Of a stretch of DNA of 64,000 nucleotides, positions 39,080 to 48,334 are shown one piece after another; the stretch's first letter is position 1, and every line of letters starts with the position of its first letter. The stretch is taken from NCBI RefSeq assembly GCF_037543845.1, contig NZ_JBBIFX010000002.1, positions 372,001 to 436,000 on the forward strand, in the 5' to 3' direction. This stretch comes from Gymnodinialimonas ulvae. Lineage in GTDB: Bacteria > Pseudomonadota > Alphaproteobacteria > Rhodobacterales > Rhodobacteraceae. The position numbers and the translations under genes were made by a program. Under the pieces are notes generated by a model. The model saw only the letters and a program-made list of their open reading frames with translations. It was not told where the DNA came from and made no database searches.

Positions 39080-42029
39080 CGGCGTCGCCTCCGACCGGAA
39101 TAACCTTGGCCTCTTGTGTCTCGTCCCACTCGCCAAGCCGCGCGAGGTGATCGTAATCGCCGTCAAAACGGGTCTGCTTGACCGACCGGCGCGATGGAAA
39201 ACCGACTGCCCTGAGGCGGTAATGCGTGATCAAGGTTTTCAGCCCGGCAAGGATCTGTGCGAAGGTTTCATCATCGACGGGCTGGTCGCGGATATCGGGC
39301 GTGCTGCCCAAGCCGATATAGGTCAGCTTTGCCACTTCCAGCGGTGTGTCGGAAAAGGCCCCGCCGCGCGCCATCAGGCCTTCGATCAGGAGCTGCTTGT
39401 TATAGGCGATTTCCTGTTTGTCGGACGGCAGGTTGCCGGTCTTGTAATCGTAAATCGCCACGCGCCCGTCCGGAAGACGGTCGATGCGGTCGCCTTTGCC
39501 GGTGAGCCGCAAGTCGAGGCCGGGGATGTCCCAATGCTTTTTCTGCTCCAGCATCCAGGGCTCGGCCAAAGCGCGCAGCTTGGCCTCTTCCGCAAGATAC
39601 CAAGGCAACACGCGCCGCAATCGGGCGTCCCAGAATTGCCGGGCAGCGGGCCATGGCGCTTCTTCTAGAAGAATTTGCGTCGCGATATCCATGAAGATGT
39701 CATTGGCCCCGTCGGGCAGGCCCGCGCGCGTTTCATCGACGAATGCATCCAGGATTGCATGCACCACATTGCCGCGGAGTCGCGCATCGGGGCTGGCGCG
39801 CAATGGCTCGATGGGTTGGAGTTTGAGGATCCGCTTGGCGTAGATCGCATAGGGATCGCGGATCAGCTTCTCGACTTCGGTGACCGAAAGCTCGGTCAGG
39901 CGCGGCCCGGATTGCGGCGCGGGGGCGGGTCGCGGAGCAGGTTTTTCGAAGGCCTCGGGCTGCGTCAAATGGCTGACCTGCGCCAGCCACGCATCGCCAC
40001 GCGCCCGCATGTCCTCGAGAGCTTGCGCTGACGCCGGGCTGGCTCCGTCCAGCAGGTTCACCATCCGGTTCAGCCAGCGCGCGGGCACGGTGTCGGTTTC
40101 ATCATCGCGCTTTGCCCGGCTCAGCCAGATCGCACCACCGGCGATGCCTTGTTGAAAATCATGGGCGCTGAGGCCGATCACGCGGTCCGGCAGGCGCAGG
40201 CCCGCCTCGGCGCGCAAGGGTCGGTTCAACCACGGATCGGCCTCCGCAGCACCGGGCCAGGTGCCTTCGTTCAGACCCGCGAGGATCGTGATATCGGCAC
40301 CCTGAACGCGCGCTTCTTGCGTGCCCCAGATCAGGATGTCGGCATGGGGACGCAGGGCGAAGCGCACTTCGCGATCATGGGCGAGCGCGGTGAAGAAATC
40401 GGCGTAGTCCCGCGCTGACATCAGGCCGCCATGGGGCGCATCGGCGGCCAGGTCTGCCATCAGGCGCGCGGCCTCCTGCCCCGGCTCCTGGTCGTAAAGC
40501 TCGCCACTGCCCTCCGCGCTCGGTTCGCACGCAAGGTGGCGGGCCAATTCGACATGCGCCGCGACGTGATCGGCGATGGGGCGAGGGCCATCAGAGTGCT
40601 TTTCGGCCAGCAACGGAGTCAGCCATTCGGCCCATGGGATCATCGCGTCGTCGTCTTGATCGTGTGCCCAACTCAGCACAGCCTCGGGTGTCGGAAACGC
40701 CAACCCGCGCCGCAGTAATCTGAGCTCGAGGGTGTTGACGCGGAGGGTGTGCTTCCTTCGATCGGTTCCGGAATGGCAGAGCGGGTGCTTCAGCAGGGCA
40801 ATCAGTGCCTCCGCCGTGATCGGCGCGCTGAGGGCCTCGGCCACTTGCCTCAAGAACCGACCCGGCGCGGTCTGGGCGAGAACCTGTCCCGCGCTGTCAT
40901 CAGGCAGAATGCGCCACCGGTCGAGCTGTGCGGTGACCTTGCGGGCAAGCCGCCGGTCCGGGGTCACCAAGGCGGCCCGTTCGCCGCGTTCAATCGCGGC
41001 GCGCAAGCGCAGGGCGATGGCCGTGGCCTCGGCCTGCGGGGATGGGGCTTCGATCAGGCTGACATCGGCCATGGCCCGAGCAATATCGGGCAGATTCGGC
41101 CCTTCGGTACGCCATTGGTTGGTGACGGGTGCGGGGCGCAGGGCAAGCGACACTGCTGTGTTGCGGGCCGCGTTCGCGGGTTGGCTTTGCGTCCAGAGCA
41201 GCACATCGGCGGGGTCGATCCTGGCTTCGTCCAAGACGCGTGCCAGCCGGAATTGCGGGTGATCTTCGCCCGACAATTCACGCCGTCGATCGTCCAGCAG
41301 GCGGCGCCAGACGGGGCGGGGCAGATCCGTGTCGAGCCCGGGCAGGATTACCGCGCCTTGCGGCAAGCTGGCCACTGCCTGCATTAGCCGAAACGTGGCC
41401 CGCCGCGATCCGGTGGAGCCCGCGACGATAACCGGATGCATCGGTGGCGTGTGCTGCCATTTCGCAATCAGCCGGTCAACGACAAGCGCCTGCCGCGCCT
41501 CGGGGATCAGCCGATCATCTTGCGCCAACATGTCAGAGGTGATCTGCAGGAAAGCGCGCGCGCGGCTCCAATGCTCGGAATGGCCGCCCATGTCGAGCGC
41601 CGTGATCTGGGCGGGCGTGATGCCTTCTTCCGCCATCTCACCCATGAAATCGGCGAGGCTGTCGGCGAGGTCATAAAGGGCTGCACGCGGGGCAAGATCG
41701 GGGTTGGCATCGATCAATTGCGCGATGAGTTGCGACAATTCCAATCGCACTTCCAGCGGGCTTTTGGCCGGAGGAAGGCCTTCCAGATTGGCGGTATCAG
41801 ACAACGCGAGCACCGGCCGAATGCGCGGCAAAAGCCCCGGCCCTCGCTCCATATAAAGCGCCTGCAACCTGCGTTGCATGCGCGCGTTTGCGACAAGAAC
41901 ATCGACACGGGCGAGCGCCTCGGGCCCTTGACCGTCGAGACGATCCGAGATCCCTGCGATGAGGTCGGCGCAGAAGTCCACGCCCAAGGGCGTCGCGAAA
42001 ATGCGGGGTGCGGTGGACGGCTCAAACAT
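39072..42029 (-). CDS. addB: AddB subunit of the AddAB helicase-nuclease
   Basis: Protein of 985 residues, alphaproteobacterial AddB. The N-terminal part is an inactivated helicase-like fold (VDVLVANARMQRRLQALYM; VIVAGSTGSRRATFRLMQAV), and the C-terminus is a RecB-family nuclease with RLRGNVVHAILDAF, KGDRIDRLPDG and IYDYKTG. Unlike Bacillus AddB, no four-cysteine iron-sulfur set is visible near the nuclease. Start ATG 42029 overlaps the murU stop by 8 bases; addA overlaps its end. In an operon tsaE-amgK-murU-addB-addA. Confidence 0.93.
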   Translation of the reverse strand: MFEPSTAPRIFATPLGVDFCADLIAGISDRLDGQGPEALARVDVLVANARMQRRLQALYMERGPGLLPRIRPVLALSDTANLEGLPPAKSPLEVRLELSQLIAQLIDANPDLAPRAALYDLADSLADFMGEMAEEGITPAQITALDMGGHSEHWSRARAFLQITSDMLAQDDRLIPEARQALVVDRLIAKWQHTPPMHPVIVAGSTGSRRATFRLMQAVASLPQGAVILPGLDTDLPRPVWRRLLDDRRRELSGEDHPQFRLARVLDEARIDPADVLLWTQSQPANAARNTAVSLALRPAPVTNQWRTEGPNLPDIARAMADVSLIEAPSPQAEATAIALRLRAAIERGERAALVTPDRRLARKVTAQLDRWRILPDDSAGQVLAQTAPGRFLRQVAEALSAPITAEALIALLKHPLCHSGTDRRKHTLRVNTLELRLLRRGLAFPTPEAVLSWAHDQDDDAMIPWAEWLTPLLAEKHSDGPRPIADHVAAHVELARHLACEPSAEGSGELYDQEPGQEAARLMADLAADAPHGGLMSARDYADFFTALAHDREVRFALRPHADILIWGTQEARVQGADITILAGLNEGTWPGAAEADPWLNRPLRAEAGLRLPDRVIGLSAHDFQQGIAGGAIWLSRAKRDDETDTVPARWLNRMVNLLDGASPASAQALEDMRARGDAWLAQVSHLTQPEAFEKPAPRPAPAPQSGPRLTELSVTEVEKLIRDPYAIYAKRILKLQPIEPLRASPDARLRGNVVHAILDAFVDETRAGLPDGANDIFMDIATQILLEEAPWPAARQFWDARLRRVLPWYLAEEAKLRALAEPWMLEQKKHWDIPGLDLRLTGKGDRIDRLPDGRVAIYDYKTGNLPSDKQEIAYNKQLLIEGLMARGGAFSDTPLEVAKLTYIGLGSTPDIRDQPVDDETFAQILAGLKTLITHYRLRAVGFPSRRSVKQTRFDGDYDHLARLGEWDETQEAKVIPVGGDADG

Positions 42030-42717
42030 CGCCGGTCTCCAACATCGCTTCGGCCAAGGCAATGCCATCGGGGTGGCCGACATCGGCCCAAAGGCCTGCG
42101 TATATCAGGCCGAAAAGACGCCCATCAGCGGCGTAGGCTTGCCACGTGTCGCGCAACGAAAAGACATCGCGCGGGTCCGCGTAGCAGGGGGCCGGGTCGA
42201 GCATTTGAGCGCCCAGATACACCAGACTGTCGTCGGATTTGTCCAGGGTCAGTCGGCCGTCACGGTCCATCACGAAGTCACCGCCACCCTGCCGCCCCAC
42301 TGCGCGATTGCCCGGGGTGAGCAACAACAATGCCCCCATGTCCGCAGTGTCGAAGGCGTCGGAAAGCGCCGTGAGAGGGTTCGCCCCGTGCCAGATGTTG
42401 TCGGCGTTCAAAGTCATGATCGCGCCCGGTCCAAGCGCGGCCATTGCGTTCTTCACGGCGCCACCAGAGTCCAGAATATCGGGGGCTTCGATCAAGGGGG
42501 TGACGTCGCTTTGATCGCGCAGATGGTCGGTGATCTGATCGGCGCGGTAATGGGCATTCACGGCGATGGGTGCACAGCGCGCGCCCCGTGCAACCGCGAG
42601 CGCGTGGTCCAGCAGGTTTTGCCCCGCCACTTCGATCAGAGGTTTCGGGCGATCCCGCGTCAGTGCACCCATGCGGGTGCCAAACCCGGCGGCCAGGATA
42701 AGGCAAGGCGCGGTCAT
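42022..42717 (-). CDS. murU: MurU-type N-acetylmuramate-1-phosphate uridylyltransferase
   Basis: Nucleotidyltransferase of 231 residues: LILAAGFGTRMGAL and RPKPLIEVAGQNLLDHAL are the nucleotide-binding signature, IMTLNADNIWHG the metal-binding Asp region. The family makes UDP- or GDP-sugars; MurU activates recycled MurNAc-1-P to UDP-MurNAc, bypassing de novo synthesis and fosfomycin. The assignment rests on the adjoining AmgK-type kinase (ATGA overlap), which forms the known AmgK/MurU recycling pair. Alternative: another sugar-1-phosphate nucleotidyltransferase. Confidence 0.82.
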   Translation of the reverse strand: MTAPCLILAAGFGTRMGALTRDRPKPLIEVAGQNLLDHALAVARGARCAPIAVNAHYRADQITDHLRDQSDVTPLIEAPDILDSGGAVKNAMAALGPGAIMTLNADNIWHGANPLTALSDAFDTADMGALLLLTPGNRAVGRQGGGDFVMDRDGRLTLDKSDDSLVYLGAQMLDPAPCYADPRDVFSLRDTWQAYAADGRLFGLIYAGLWADVGHPDGIALAEAMLETGDV

Positions 42718-43613
42718 GAGGCGATCCAGTGGGCGGTGCGGTCGAGCAGTGCCGCGACCGGCGTGCGAAGCGACGGCAGGCGGCCTGCGGCGCGGGAGAT
42801 CAGGGCGCGCGTCCGGGGGAGGTAGGCGCGGTATCTTGGTTTGCCGTATTGCACGGCAAGGCGGTGGAATATGCCGAGGATCCGAAGGTTGCGTTGCAGC
42901 GACAGGGTGGCGAAGCGTTTCATATCATCTACAAGAAGTGTGTGCCATTCTTCAGGGATCTCACGCCTTGGATCATCGAGAAGCGAGGCCAAGTCGTACC
43001 CATCGGGCAGGAGCATCGCATCCTGATAATCCAGCAATCCGATCCGCGCATCCCCATCGCGCTCTGGCAGCCAGATCAGGTTATCGCCATGCACATCGCG
43101 CAAGGACAGGACCGGCGGGCCGGGCGCGTTTTCGGCAATAGCTTCCGCCAGCACAGGCAGAAGCTGCGCGCGCAGGTCTTGGCTTTCGGGAATGAAGTCG
43201 AAGGTCAGGCCAACCATCTCGGCCATCTCTGCGGGGTCAGGCGCGGCGAGGTCACTGGGTGGCGCCGCGTTCAGCCGGGGCAGCATCGCGGTGGTCACGC
43301 GGTAGGCGCGTCGCGCGGTATCGGGATCGTCGCGCAGGAGTCGCGACAGGGTCAGGTCGCCGAAATCCTCGATGAGAAGGCATCCACTTGCCTGATCTTC
43401 TGCAAGAATATCCGGCGCGGAAAGTTCGAGACCCCGCAAATGCGCGCTCATGCGAAGGAAGCGGGCCAGGTTATCAGCATCGTGATCCTCCATCAGCATC
43501 GCGCGTCGCGCGCCGTCGATCAGCCGCGTGTAGCGGCGGGTGGAGGCATCGCCGGCCAAAGACGCGCGCCGGGCCTGACCCCATCCGTGTTGCTCCAGGA
43601 ACCCTTCGATCAT
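42714..43613 (-). CDS. amgK: AmgK-type N-acetylmuramate/N-acetylglucosamine anomeric kinase
   Basis: Aminoglycoside-phosphotransferase-fold kinase of 299 residues. Seen: GDASTRRYTRL near the start, LLIEDFGDLTLSRLL, the catalytic loop DVHGDNLIWL, and the metal-site IGLLDYQDAMLLPDGYDLASLL. AmgK phosphorylates the anomeric OH of MurNAc and GlcNAc freed during wall turnover; MurU then uridylylates the product. Overlaps tsaE upstream and murU downstream by four bases each. The longer frame from 43718 lies in tsaE and is rejected. Confidence 0.87.
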   Translation of the reverse strand: MIEGFLEQHGWGQARRASLAGDASTRRYTRLIDGARRAMLMEDHDADNLARFLRMSAHLRGLELSAPDILAEDQASGCLLIEDFGDLTLSRLLRDDPDTARRAYRVTTAMLPRLNAAPPSDLAAPDPAEMAEMVGLTFDFIPESQDLRAQLLPVLAEAIAENAPGPPVLSLRDVHGDNLIWLPERDGDARIGLLDYQDAMLLPDGYDLASLLDDPRREIPEEWHTLLVDDMKRFATLSLQRNLRILGIFHRLAVQYGKPRYRAYLPRTRALISRAAGRLPSLRTPVAALLDRTAHWIAS

Positions 43614-44140
43614 TCTTCCAATGCCTTGGACAGACGCGCGGCGGCGGCAGTCCCGGGCCGGGCCGTGAGCGTGGCTTGGCGCGCGTCGTCGGGGCATCTG
43701 TCGAGATGCAGAAGGCAACCTTCAGGCCAATCGGGCGCGGCGCGATCGGGCCATTCGATCAGGCAAAGCGCCGTGCCGAATACGTCGTCAAGGCCAAGCT
43801 CCGCCAGCTCCTGCGGATCGGAAAGGCGATAGAGATCCGCATGCCAGATCTCGGCCCTGGCGGTTGCGTAGGTCTGAACCAAGGTGAAGGTCGGGCTTGG
43901 AACGGGTTCATCGGGCTGGTCCGTCCACGCCCGGATCACCGCCCGCGCGATATGGGTTTTTCCGGCCCCGAGCGCGCCGGACAAAAGCAGCGTGTCGCCC
44001 GGCTCCAGCGCCCTTGCCAAGCGATGCGCCAACGCATCTGTGGCGGCTTCATCCGCCAGCGCTGCGCGCGCGAGAACGGGCCAATCCGGGAGGATCGGCG
44101 CATCGTCATCGGGCAGGGAAACGGGATCAGCGGAGGTCAT
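43610..44140 (-). CDS. tsaE: tRNA threonylcarbamoyladenosine biosynthesis ATPase TsaE
   Basis: Protein of 176 residues with a P-loop LLSGALGAGKTHIARAVIRA, then SPTFTLVQTYATAR and the WHADLYRLSDPQEL / CLIEWPDRAA segments, all diagnostic of TsaE (YjeE). It drives t6A synthesis with TsaD and TsaB. Start ATG 44140 has a short GGAAG close upstream; a longer frame exists but its leader is not family-like. 91 bases after the DivL-like gene, same strand. Confidence 0.93.
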   Translation of the reverse strand: MTSADPVSLPDDDAPILPDWPVLARAALADEAATDALAHRLARALEPGDTLLLSGALGAGKTHIARAVIRAWTDQPDEPVPSPTFTLVQTYATARAEIWHADLYRLSDPQELAELGLDDVFGTALCLIEWPDRAAPDWPEGCLLHLDRCPDDARQATLTARPGTAAAARLSKALEE

Positions 44141-44231
44141 CTTCCGGCAAAGCCTAACGGAGTTTCGACGGAAGCTGAATCGGAAAAGTCCGGCCAATGT
44201 GGCGGCACCGGAAATCACGTCATGCGCGGGT

Positions 44232-45884
44232 TCAGGCGGTCTGAACCGAGCCGTCGCTTTCCGGTTGCCCAAGTGCCCTCGCGGCATCCAGCAAAGGCGT
44301 AGCGCTCGCTGCCACAAGGCCCGAAAGCGGGTCGGTCATGCTGTCGTCGAGCGGCAGGAATTGCACCACGGTGCTGCGCCCGCGGGCGGGCTCTATCCGG
44401 ACGGCCATGTGCAAGCCGTCCCGGGTGCTTACCTTTTCGACCCAGGGGCCGCGATCGATCTCATGCGCCACGAACTGGCGGATGTCGCCCCAAACGCCCG
44501 AGGGATCACAGCGCGCAGCCCACAGCGCGGAGGCCTCGCCCAATGTTGGCATCTGCTCGTGGCCATTGGGATTGTCGCCCCACAAACGCGCGTAGCCTTC
44601 GTTGCTGCTGAGCATGGTGCCGTCGGCGTGGAACACGGCAATGCCGACGGGCAAGGTGTCGAGAACGGCCTGGAACATATCCAGATCGGCGCGGAATTTT
44701 CGGGTCAGGGATACTTCCGCGCTGATGTCTTCGAACATGAAGGCAATGGCGCCGTCGGGGTGCGGGCGGCCCAGAACGCGGAAGGATTTTCCGTCGGGCA
44801 GTTCCCAGATCTCCTGATAGGTGCCGGTCTCCGCGCCCTCTTCAAGGCGTGCGATCTCATTGCGCCACGACTTGTAGTCGCGCGGCTCCGGGATGCGCTG
44901 ATGTTCGCGCAATGCATCGAGGAACGCGCTCAGCGTCGGGCGGTCCGATAGCATGTTGAACGGCACATTCGTCAGGTTCAGCAGCGCCGGATTGAATGTG
45001 ACCAATTCGCGCCGCCGGTCGAACACGGCAAGGCCGATGGGCAGGGCGGCAAAGGTCTTGGTTGAGGTTTGCAGAAAGGTCCGGAGCGAGGTTTCGGCGG
45101 TAACCAGACGGTCGATCCGCTGCGCGGTGTAAGTCGCGGCACCATTGGGAAGACCTTCACGGCTGACCTCGAACCAGGCGGGGTCTTCGCGGTCGGGCAG
45201 GTCCAGCTGACACCGCCGCAGCGTGCCGTCTGCGGGTGCGGGCACCAATTGGTCGGGAAACACCTGCGGCAGGGGCCATCCGGGGGTTTCGCCGTCCCGC
45301 AGCCGTTCGACAATGCGAAGGTAGGCGGCATTGGCCCAGACCACGCGCCGTCGTTCATCTTCGCGCCAAAGCAGCGCGTTCTGACCGTCGAGCATGGTGC
45401 GCAGGTCCGACAATTCCGATTGCAGAGTTTCCAGCGTCGCGACCTCGACGACTTGCCGCCCGGTCGTCCCGCCGGTGGGACCGATGGTCAACACCAGCGC
45501 GTCATCTTCCTTGCGACCGCCGATCGACACCGTGTCCGCGCCGATGCGCGCCTCGAGCACGAAGGCCTGCCCGCGATCCTGCAGCACCTTGATGCGATCC
45601 GCCATGTCCGGGCTGAGCGGAGACAGCGCGGCCACCAATTGCCGCAACGCGGTGGCGCGATCCGCATCGGTGTCGAGAAAGGCATCATCGGGCGTGATAT
45701 CGGACAACAGGTATCCATCGCGGAACCGATAGGAATGCATGACGTCCATCGACAGCCGGGCGCCAGCGCTATCCGGGCCGTTGCGCGCGCCCCCCCGAAG
45801 CAGAAGGCGGGCAGTCAGTATAACTGCGGCGGCGCCGGTACACAGCACAATGATGAGGAATACGAATGTCGCGGCGTTGTCCAA
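44232..45884 (-). CDS. DivL-like PAS-domain protein without kinase domain
   Basis: Protein of 550 residues: one N-terminal membrane helix (about 7-28), then at least three PAS-like modules (about 160-250, 270-385 with RVLGRPHPDGAIAFMFEDIS, and 395-515 with VLDTLPVGIAVFHADGTMLSSN). It stops after the last PAS (SGLVAASATPLLDAARALGQ) with no H-box or ATPase. In Caulobacter the DivL kinase gene is next to tsaE, and Rhodobacter capsulatus is known to have a DivL of the PAS type acting on CtrA and gene-transfer-agent production; position and domain order fit. Start is TTG at 45884 with GGG upstream; no in-frame ATG precedes the membrane helix. Confidence 0.72.
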   Translation of the reverse strand: MDNAATFVFLIIVLCTGAAAVILTARLLLRGGARNGPDSAGARLSMDVMHSYRFRDGYLLSDITPDDAFLDTDADRATALRQLVAALSPLSPDMADRIKVLQDRGQAFVLEARIGADTVSIGGRKEDDALVLTIGPTGGTTGRQVVEVATLETLQSELSDLRTMLDGQNALLWREDERRRVVWANAAYLRIVERLRDGETPGWPLPQVFPDQLVPAPADGTLRRCQLDLPDREDPAWFEVSREGLPNGAATYTAQRIDRLVTAETSLRTFLQTSTKTFAALPIGLAVFDRRRELVTFNPALLNLTNVPFNMLSDRPTLSAFLDALREHQRIPEPRDYKSWRNEIARLEEGAETGTYQEIWELPDGKSFRVLGRPHPDGAIAFMFEDISAEVSLTRKFRADLDMFQAVLDTLPVGIAVFHADGTMLSSNEGYARLWGDNPNGHEQMPTLGEASALWAARCDPSGVWGDIRQFVAHEIDRGPWVEKVSTRDGLHMAVRIEPARGRSTVVQFLPLDDSMTDPLSGLVAASATPLLDAARALGQPESDGSVQTA

Positions 45885-45998
45885 AACCGACCCTTTTCTA
45901 TGGTCCGTCGGACAGCATGGGGATAAACGGTTAACGGCAGGTTAACGATCAACCAAGGGTTGACAATGTGTGACGTTAGATGCAAAAATTTCGTGAAA

Positions 45999-47417
45999 TC
46001 AATCATTTAGCAGTAAGTTGGGGCCAAGCGCACCGTGCGGTTCCTGCGGCACGATCTCGCTTTCGGGCCATGTTACCTCCACCCGCGCACCGGCTTTCCG
46101 GGAGTTTTCCTCATCGGTCAGGAACGGATTGCTGGCGTTGAGAAACCGCACCTCGGCACCGGAACGCTCCAGTAAGGTCTTGGCGATGAACAGACCCAAA
46201 CCCATGCCTTCATAGCCCGGCCTTGCATCGCGAGCGCCTGCCCCGCGACGGCGCAGGAACGGATCGCCGAGTCGACCGAGAAGATCGCCGGGAAAGCCAG
46301 CGCCGTCGTCGGTGATACTCAGGCGCAGGGTTCCGTCACCCCACGCGCCCTCGATCCAGACCTGATCCTCCGCGAAATCCACTGCGTTCTGGATCAGGTT
46401 GCGCACGCCGTGGATCACCTCGGGTTTGCGCCAGATTTGGGGTTGTTGCGTGGGCTCCGGCGCTTCCGCCGCATCGTTCGGATGAAAGTCGAACAGCAAC
46501 GCCACGCCGCGGTCAGCATGTGGTTCTGCGGCCTCGGAAATCACGGCACCGAAGGGCGCGCTGCGCAGGTGCAGATCGTCCTTTCCGGCGCGCCCCATGG
46601 AATGCAGGATATCGCGGCATCGGTCGGCCTGATCGCGGATCAAGGCGGCGTCCTCCGCCAGTTCGGGCTGCCCTTCCAACTCGTCGAGCAGCTCGGAGGA
46701 GACCAGTTTGATTGTGGCCAGCGGCGTGCCGAGTTCATGGGCCGCTGCTGCAACAACGCCGCCCAGGTCGGTCAATTTCTGCTCGCGGGCCAGTGCCATC
46801 TGGGTCGCCAGCAGGGCCTGGCTCATCCGATGCGTCTCGGAGGCGACGCGGCGGGCATAGGCCGACAGGAACAGGATGCCGATCACAATCGAGATCCAGA
46901 AGCCGAAAATGAAGAGCCCCGGCAGGGTCAGAACCTCCCCCGACACGGTGGTCAGCGGCAGGTACCAGAAGGCAAGGCAGGTGATCAGGAAGATTGCCAA
47001 GACCCCGAGGATCAGGGTCGAGCGCAGCGTGAGCGCGGTGGCCGAGATGGTCACGGGCGCGAGGATCAGAAGCGCGAAGGGGTTGTTCAACCCGCCGGTC
47101 AGGAACAGAAGAAACGCCAGCTGCGACAGATCGAACAGCAAGGTCAGCATCGCATCTCGGTCGCTAAGCCGTTGATTTTCGGGAAAGATCGTCATCGCCA
47201 CAAGATTCGACACGACCCCGGCCCCGATTGCCAGAAAGCACAGGCCCAGTTCGACGCGCAGTCCAATGTAGAAGGCCGAGATCACGACGGCGATGGTTTG
47301 CCCGAGGATCGCAAGCCAGCGCAGGACCAGAAGCGTGTGCAACCGCACCCAGTCGACGCGGCTGTCCTCCTGCACCAGCGTCAGGGCCGGATCGTTCAGA
47401 GGCTCGGTCACGGCCAT
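45999..47417 (-). CDS. regB: RegB/PrrB/ActS redox sensor histidine kinase
   Basis: Sensor kinase of 472 residues. Six membrane helices (about 28-185) with the quinone-binding heptapeptide GGLNNPF at 108-114; H-box VVAAAAHELGTPL with His227; redox-active Cys267 in RDQADRCRDI, followed by the conserved SMGRAGKDDLH; N-box NLIQNAVDFAED; ATP motifs ITDDGAGFP and YEGMGLGLFIAKTLL. Low quinone oxidation or reduced cysteine keeps it active, phosphorylating RegA. Start ATG 47417 is better spaced from AGGA than 47426. Divergent from senC, as in Rhodobacter. Confidence 0.95.
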   Translation of the reverse strand: MAVTEPLNDPALTLVQEDSRVDWVRLHTLLVLRWLAILGQTIAVVISAFYIGLRVELGLCFLAIGAGVVSNLVAMTIFPENQRLSDRDAMLTLLFDLSQLAFLLFLTGGLNNPFALLILAPVTISATALTLRSTLILGVLAIFLITCLAFWYLPLTTVSGEVLTLPGLFIFGFWISIVIGILFLSAYARRVASETHRMSQALLATQMALAREQKLTDLGGVVAAAAHELGTPLATIKLVSSELLDELEGQPELAEDAALIRDQADRCRDILHSMGRAGKDDLHLRSAPFGAVISEAAEPHADRGVALLFDFHPNDAAEAPEPTQQPQIWRKPEVIHGVRNLIQNAVDFAEDQVWIEGAWGDGTLRLSITDDGAGFPGDLLGRLGDPFLRRRGAGARDARPGYEGMGLGLFIAKTLLERSGAEVRFLNASNPFLTDEENSRKAGARVEVTWPESEIVPQEPHGALGPNLLLND

Positions 47418-47513
47418 GCGGGGCATCCTGTCACATCAACGGGTTCGTGAATTGATAGGGCCGCGTGCCTAGGTAATCAACGTGGCGAGATGTTGGACAT
47501 GGGAGCATTCCGG

Positions 47514-48146
47514 ATGACACGGACTTACGCACTGGCCTCTGCGGCGTTGATCGGTACGCTTCTCATTGGCACCGGCGCGGCCATCTACATCGCGCGCGCG
47601 GGCGGGGACGATCAATTTGCGCAATGCCGTCAGGGTGTTGTGGCGGGCGGGAGCGGGACGATTGGCGGCCCGTTCACCTTGGTTTCCGAGACCGGTGACA
47701 CGGTGACGGACGCGGATGTGATCACCGAACCGACGTTGATGTATTTCGGGTATACGTTTTGCCCGGATGTCTGCCCGTTGGATGCGGTGCGCAATGCGGA
47801 AGCGGTAGATATTCTTGAAGGTCAAGGAATTAGCGTACAGCCGACATTTGTTTCGGTCGACCCGAACCGCGACACGCCGGAGGTGGTTGCGGCCTTCACG
47901 GACAACATTCACGAACGGATGTTGGGCCTGACCGGGACGCCGGAGCAGACCGATGCTGCGGCGGATGCGTACCGGGTCTATTATCAGAGCCACGACGATG
48001 GCACCGATCCCTATTACCTCGTGGATCATACGGCGTTTACCTATCTTATGCTGCCGGAAACGGGATTCGTGGACTTCTTCCCGCGCGAAATTTCACCGGT
48101 GGATATGGCCGAGCGGACCGCGTGTTTCGTGAACGCGGCCAGCTGA
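47514..48146 (+). CDS. senC: SCO1/SenC/PrrC-family copper chaperone
   Basis: Membrane-anchored thioredoxin-like protein of about 210 residues: N-terminal signal anchor (about 5-27), then the SCO domain with the Cu-binding CxxxC at Cys83/Cys87 (YTFCPDVCPLD) and the distal His172 (YYLVDHTAFTYL). SCO proteins deliver copper to cytochrome oxidase and modulate RegB signalling. Start: ATG 47514 has GGGAG upstream; 47490 and 47499 are alternatives. Divergent from regB with a ~95-base gap. Here regA does not follow. Confidence 0.93.
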   Translation: MTRTYALASAALIGTLLIGTGAAIYIARAGGDDQFAQCRQGVVAGGSGTIGGPFTLVSETGDTVTDADVITEPTLMYFGYTFCPDVCPLDAVRNAEAVDILEGQGISVQPTFVSVDPNRDTPEVVAAFTDNIHERMLGLTGTPEQTDAAADAYRVYYQSHDDGTDPYYLVDHTAFTYLMLPETGFVDFFPREISPVDMAERTACFVNAAS

Positions 48147-48253
48147 ACCGCAGCCGGAAGATGCGTCCAGCGGATCGGGTATTCATGCAGTTGCATGGGA
48201 TTTCCGTAAAAAATGCGTTCATCTGAACGGGTCTTTTGATTGCCTCATGACAG

Positions 48254-48283
48254 AAAAAGGGCGCCCGTTGCGGGGCGCCCTTT
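48254..48283 (-). terminator. Intrinsic terminator, mainly for amtB
   Basis: Perfect 11-base stem AAAGGGCGCCC / GGGCGCCCTTT with a short loop; on the minus strand it runs into TTTTT, 50 bases past the amtB stop. On the plus strand (senC) the T-run is only TTT, so it may act weakly both ways. Confidence 0.9.
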
Positions 48284-48334
48284 CGGTTTGGTCCGGACCG
48301 CAGGGAGGCGCGGCCCGGATGGATCTGCCGAGGC

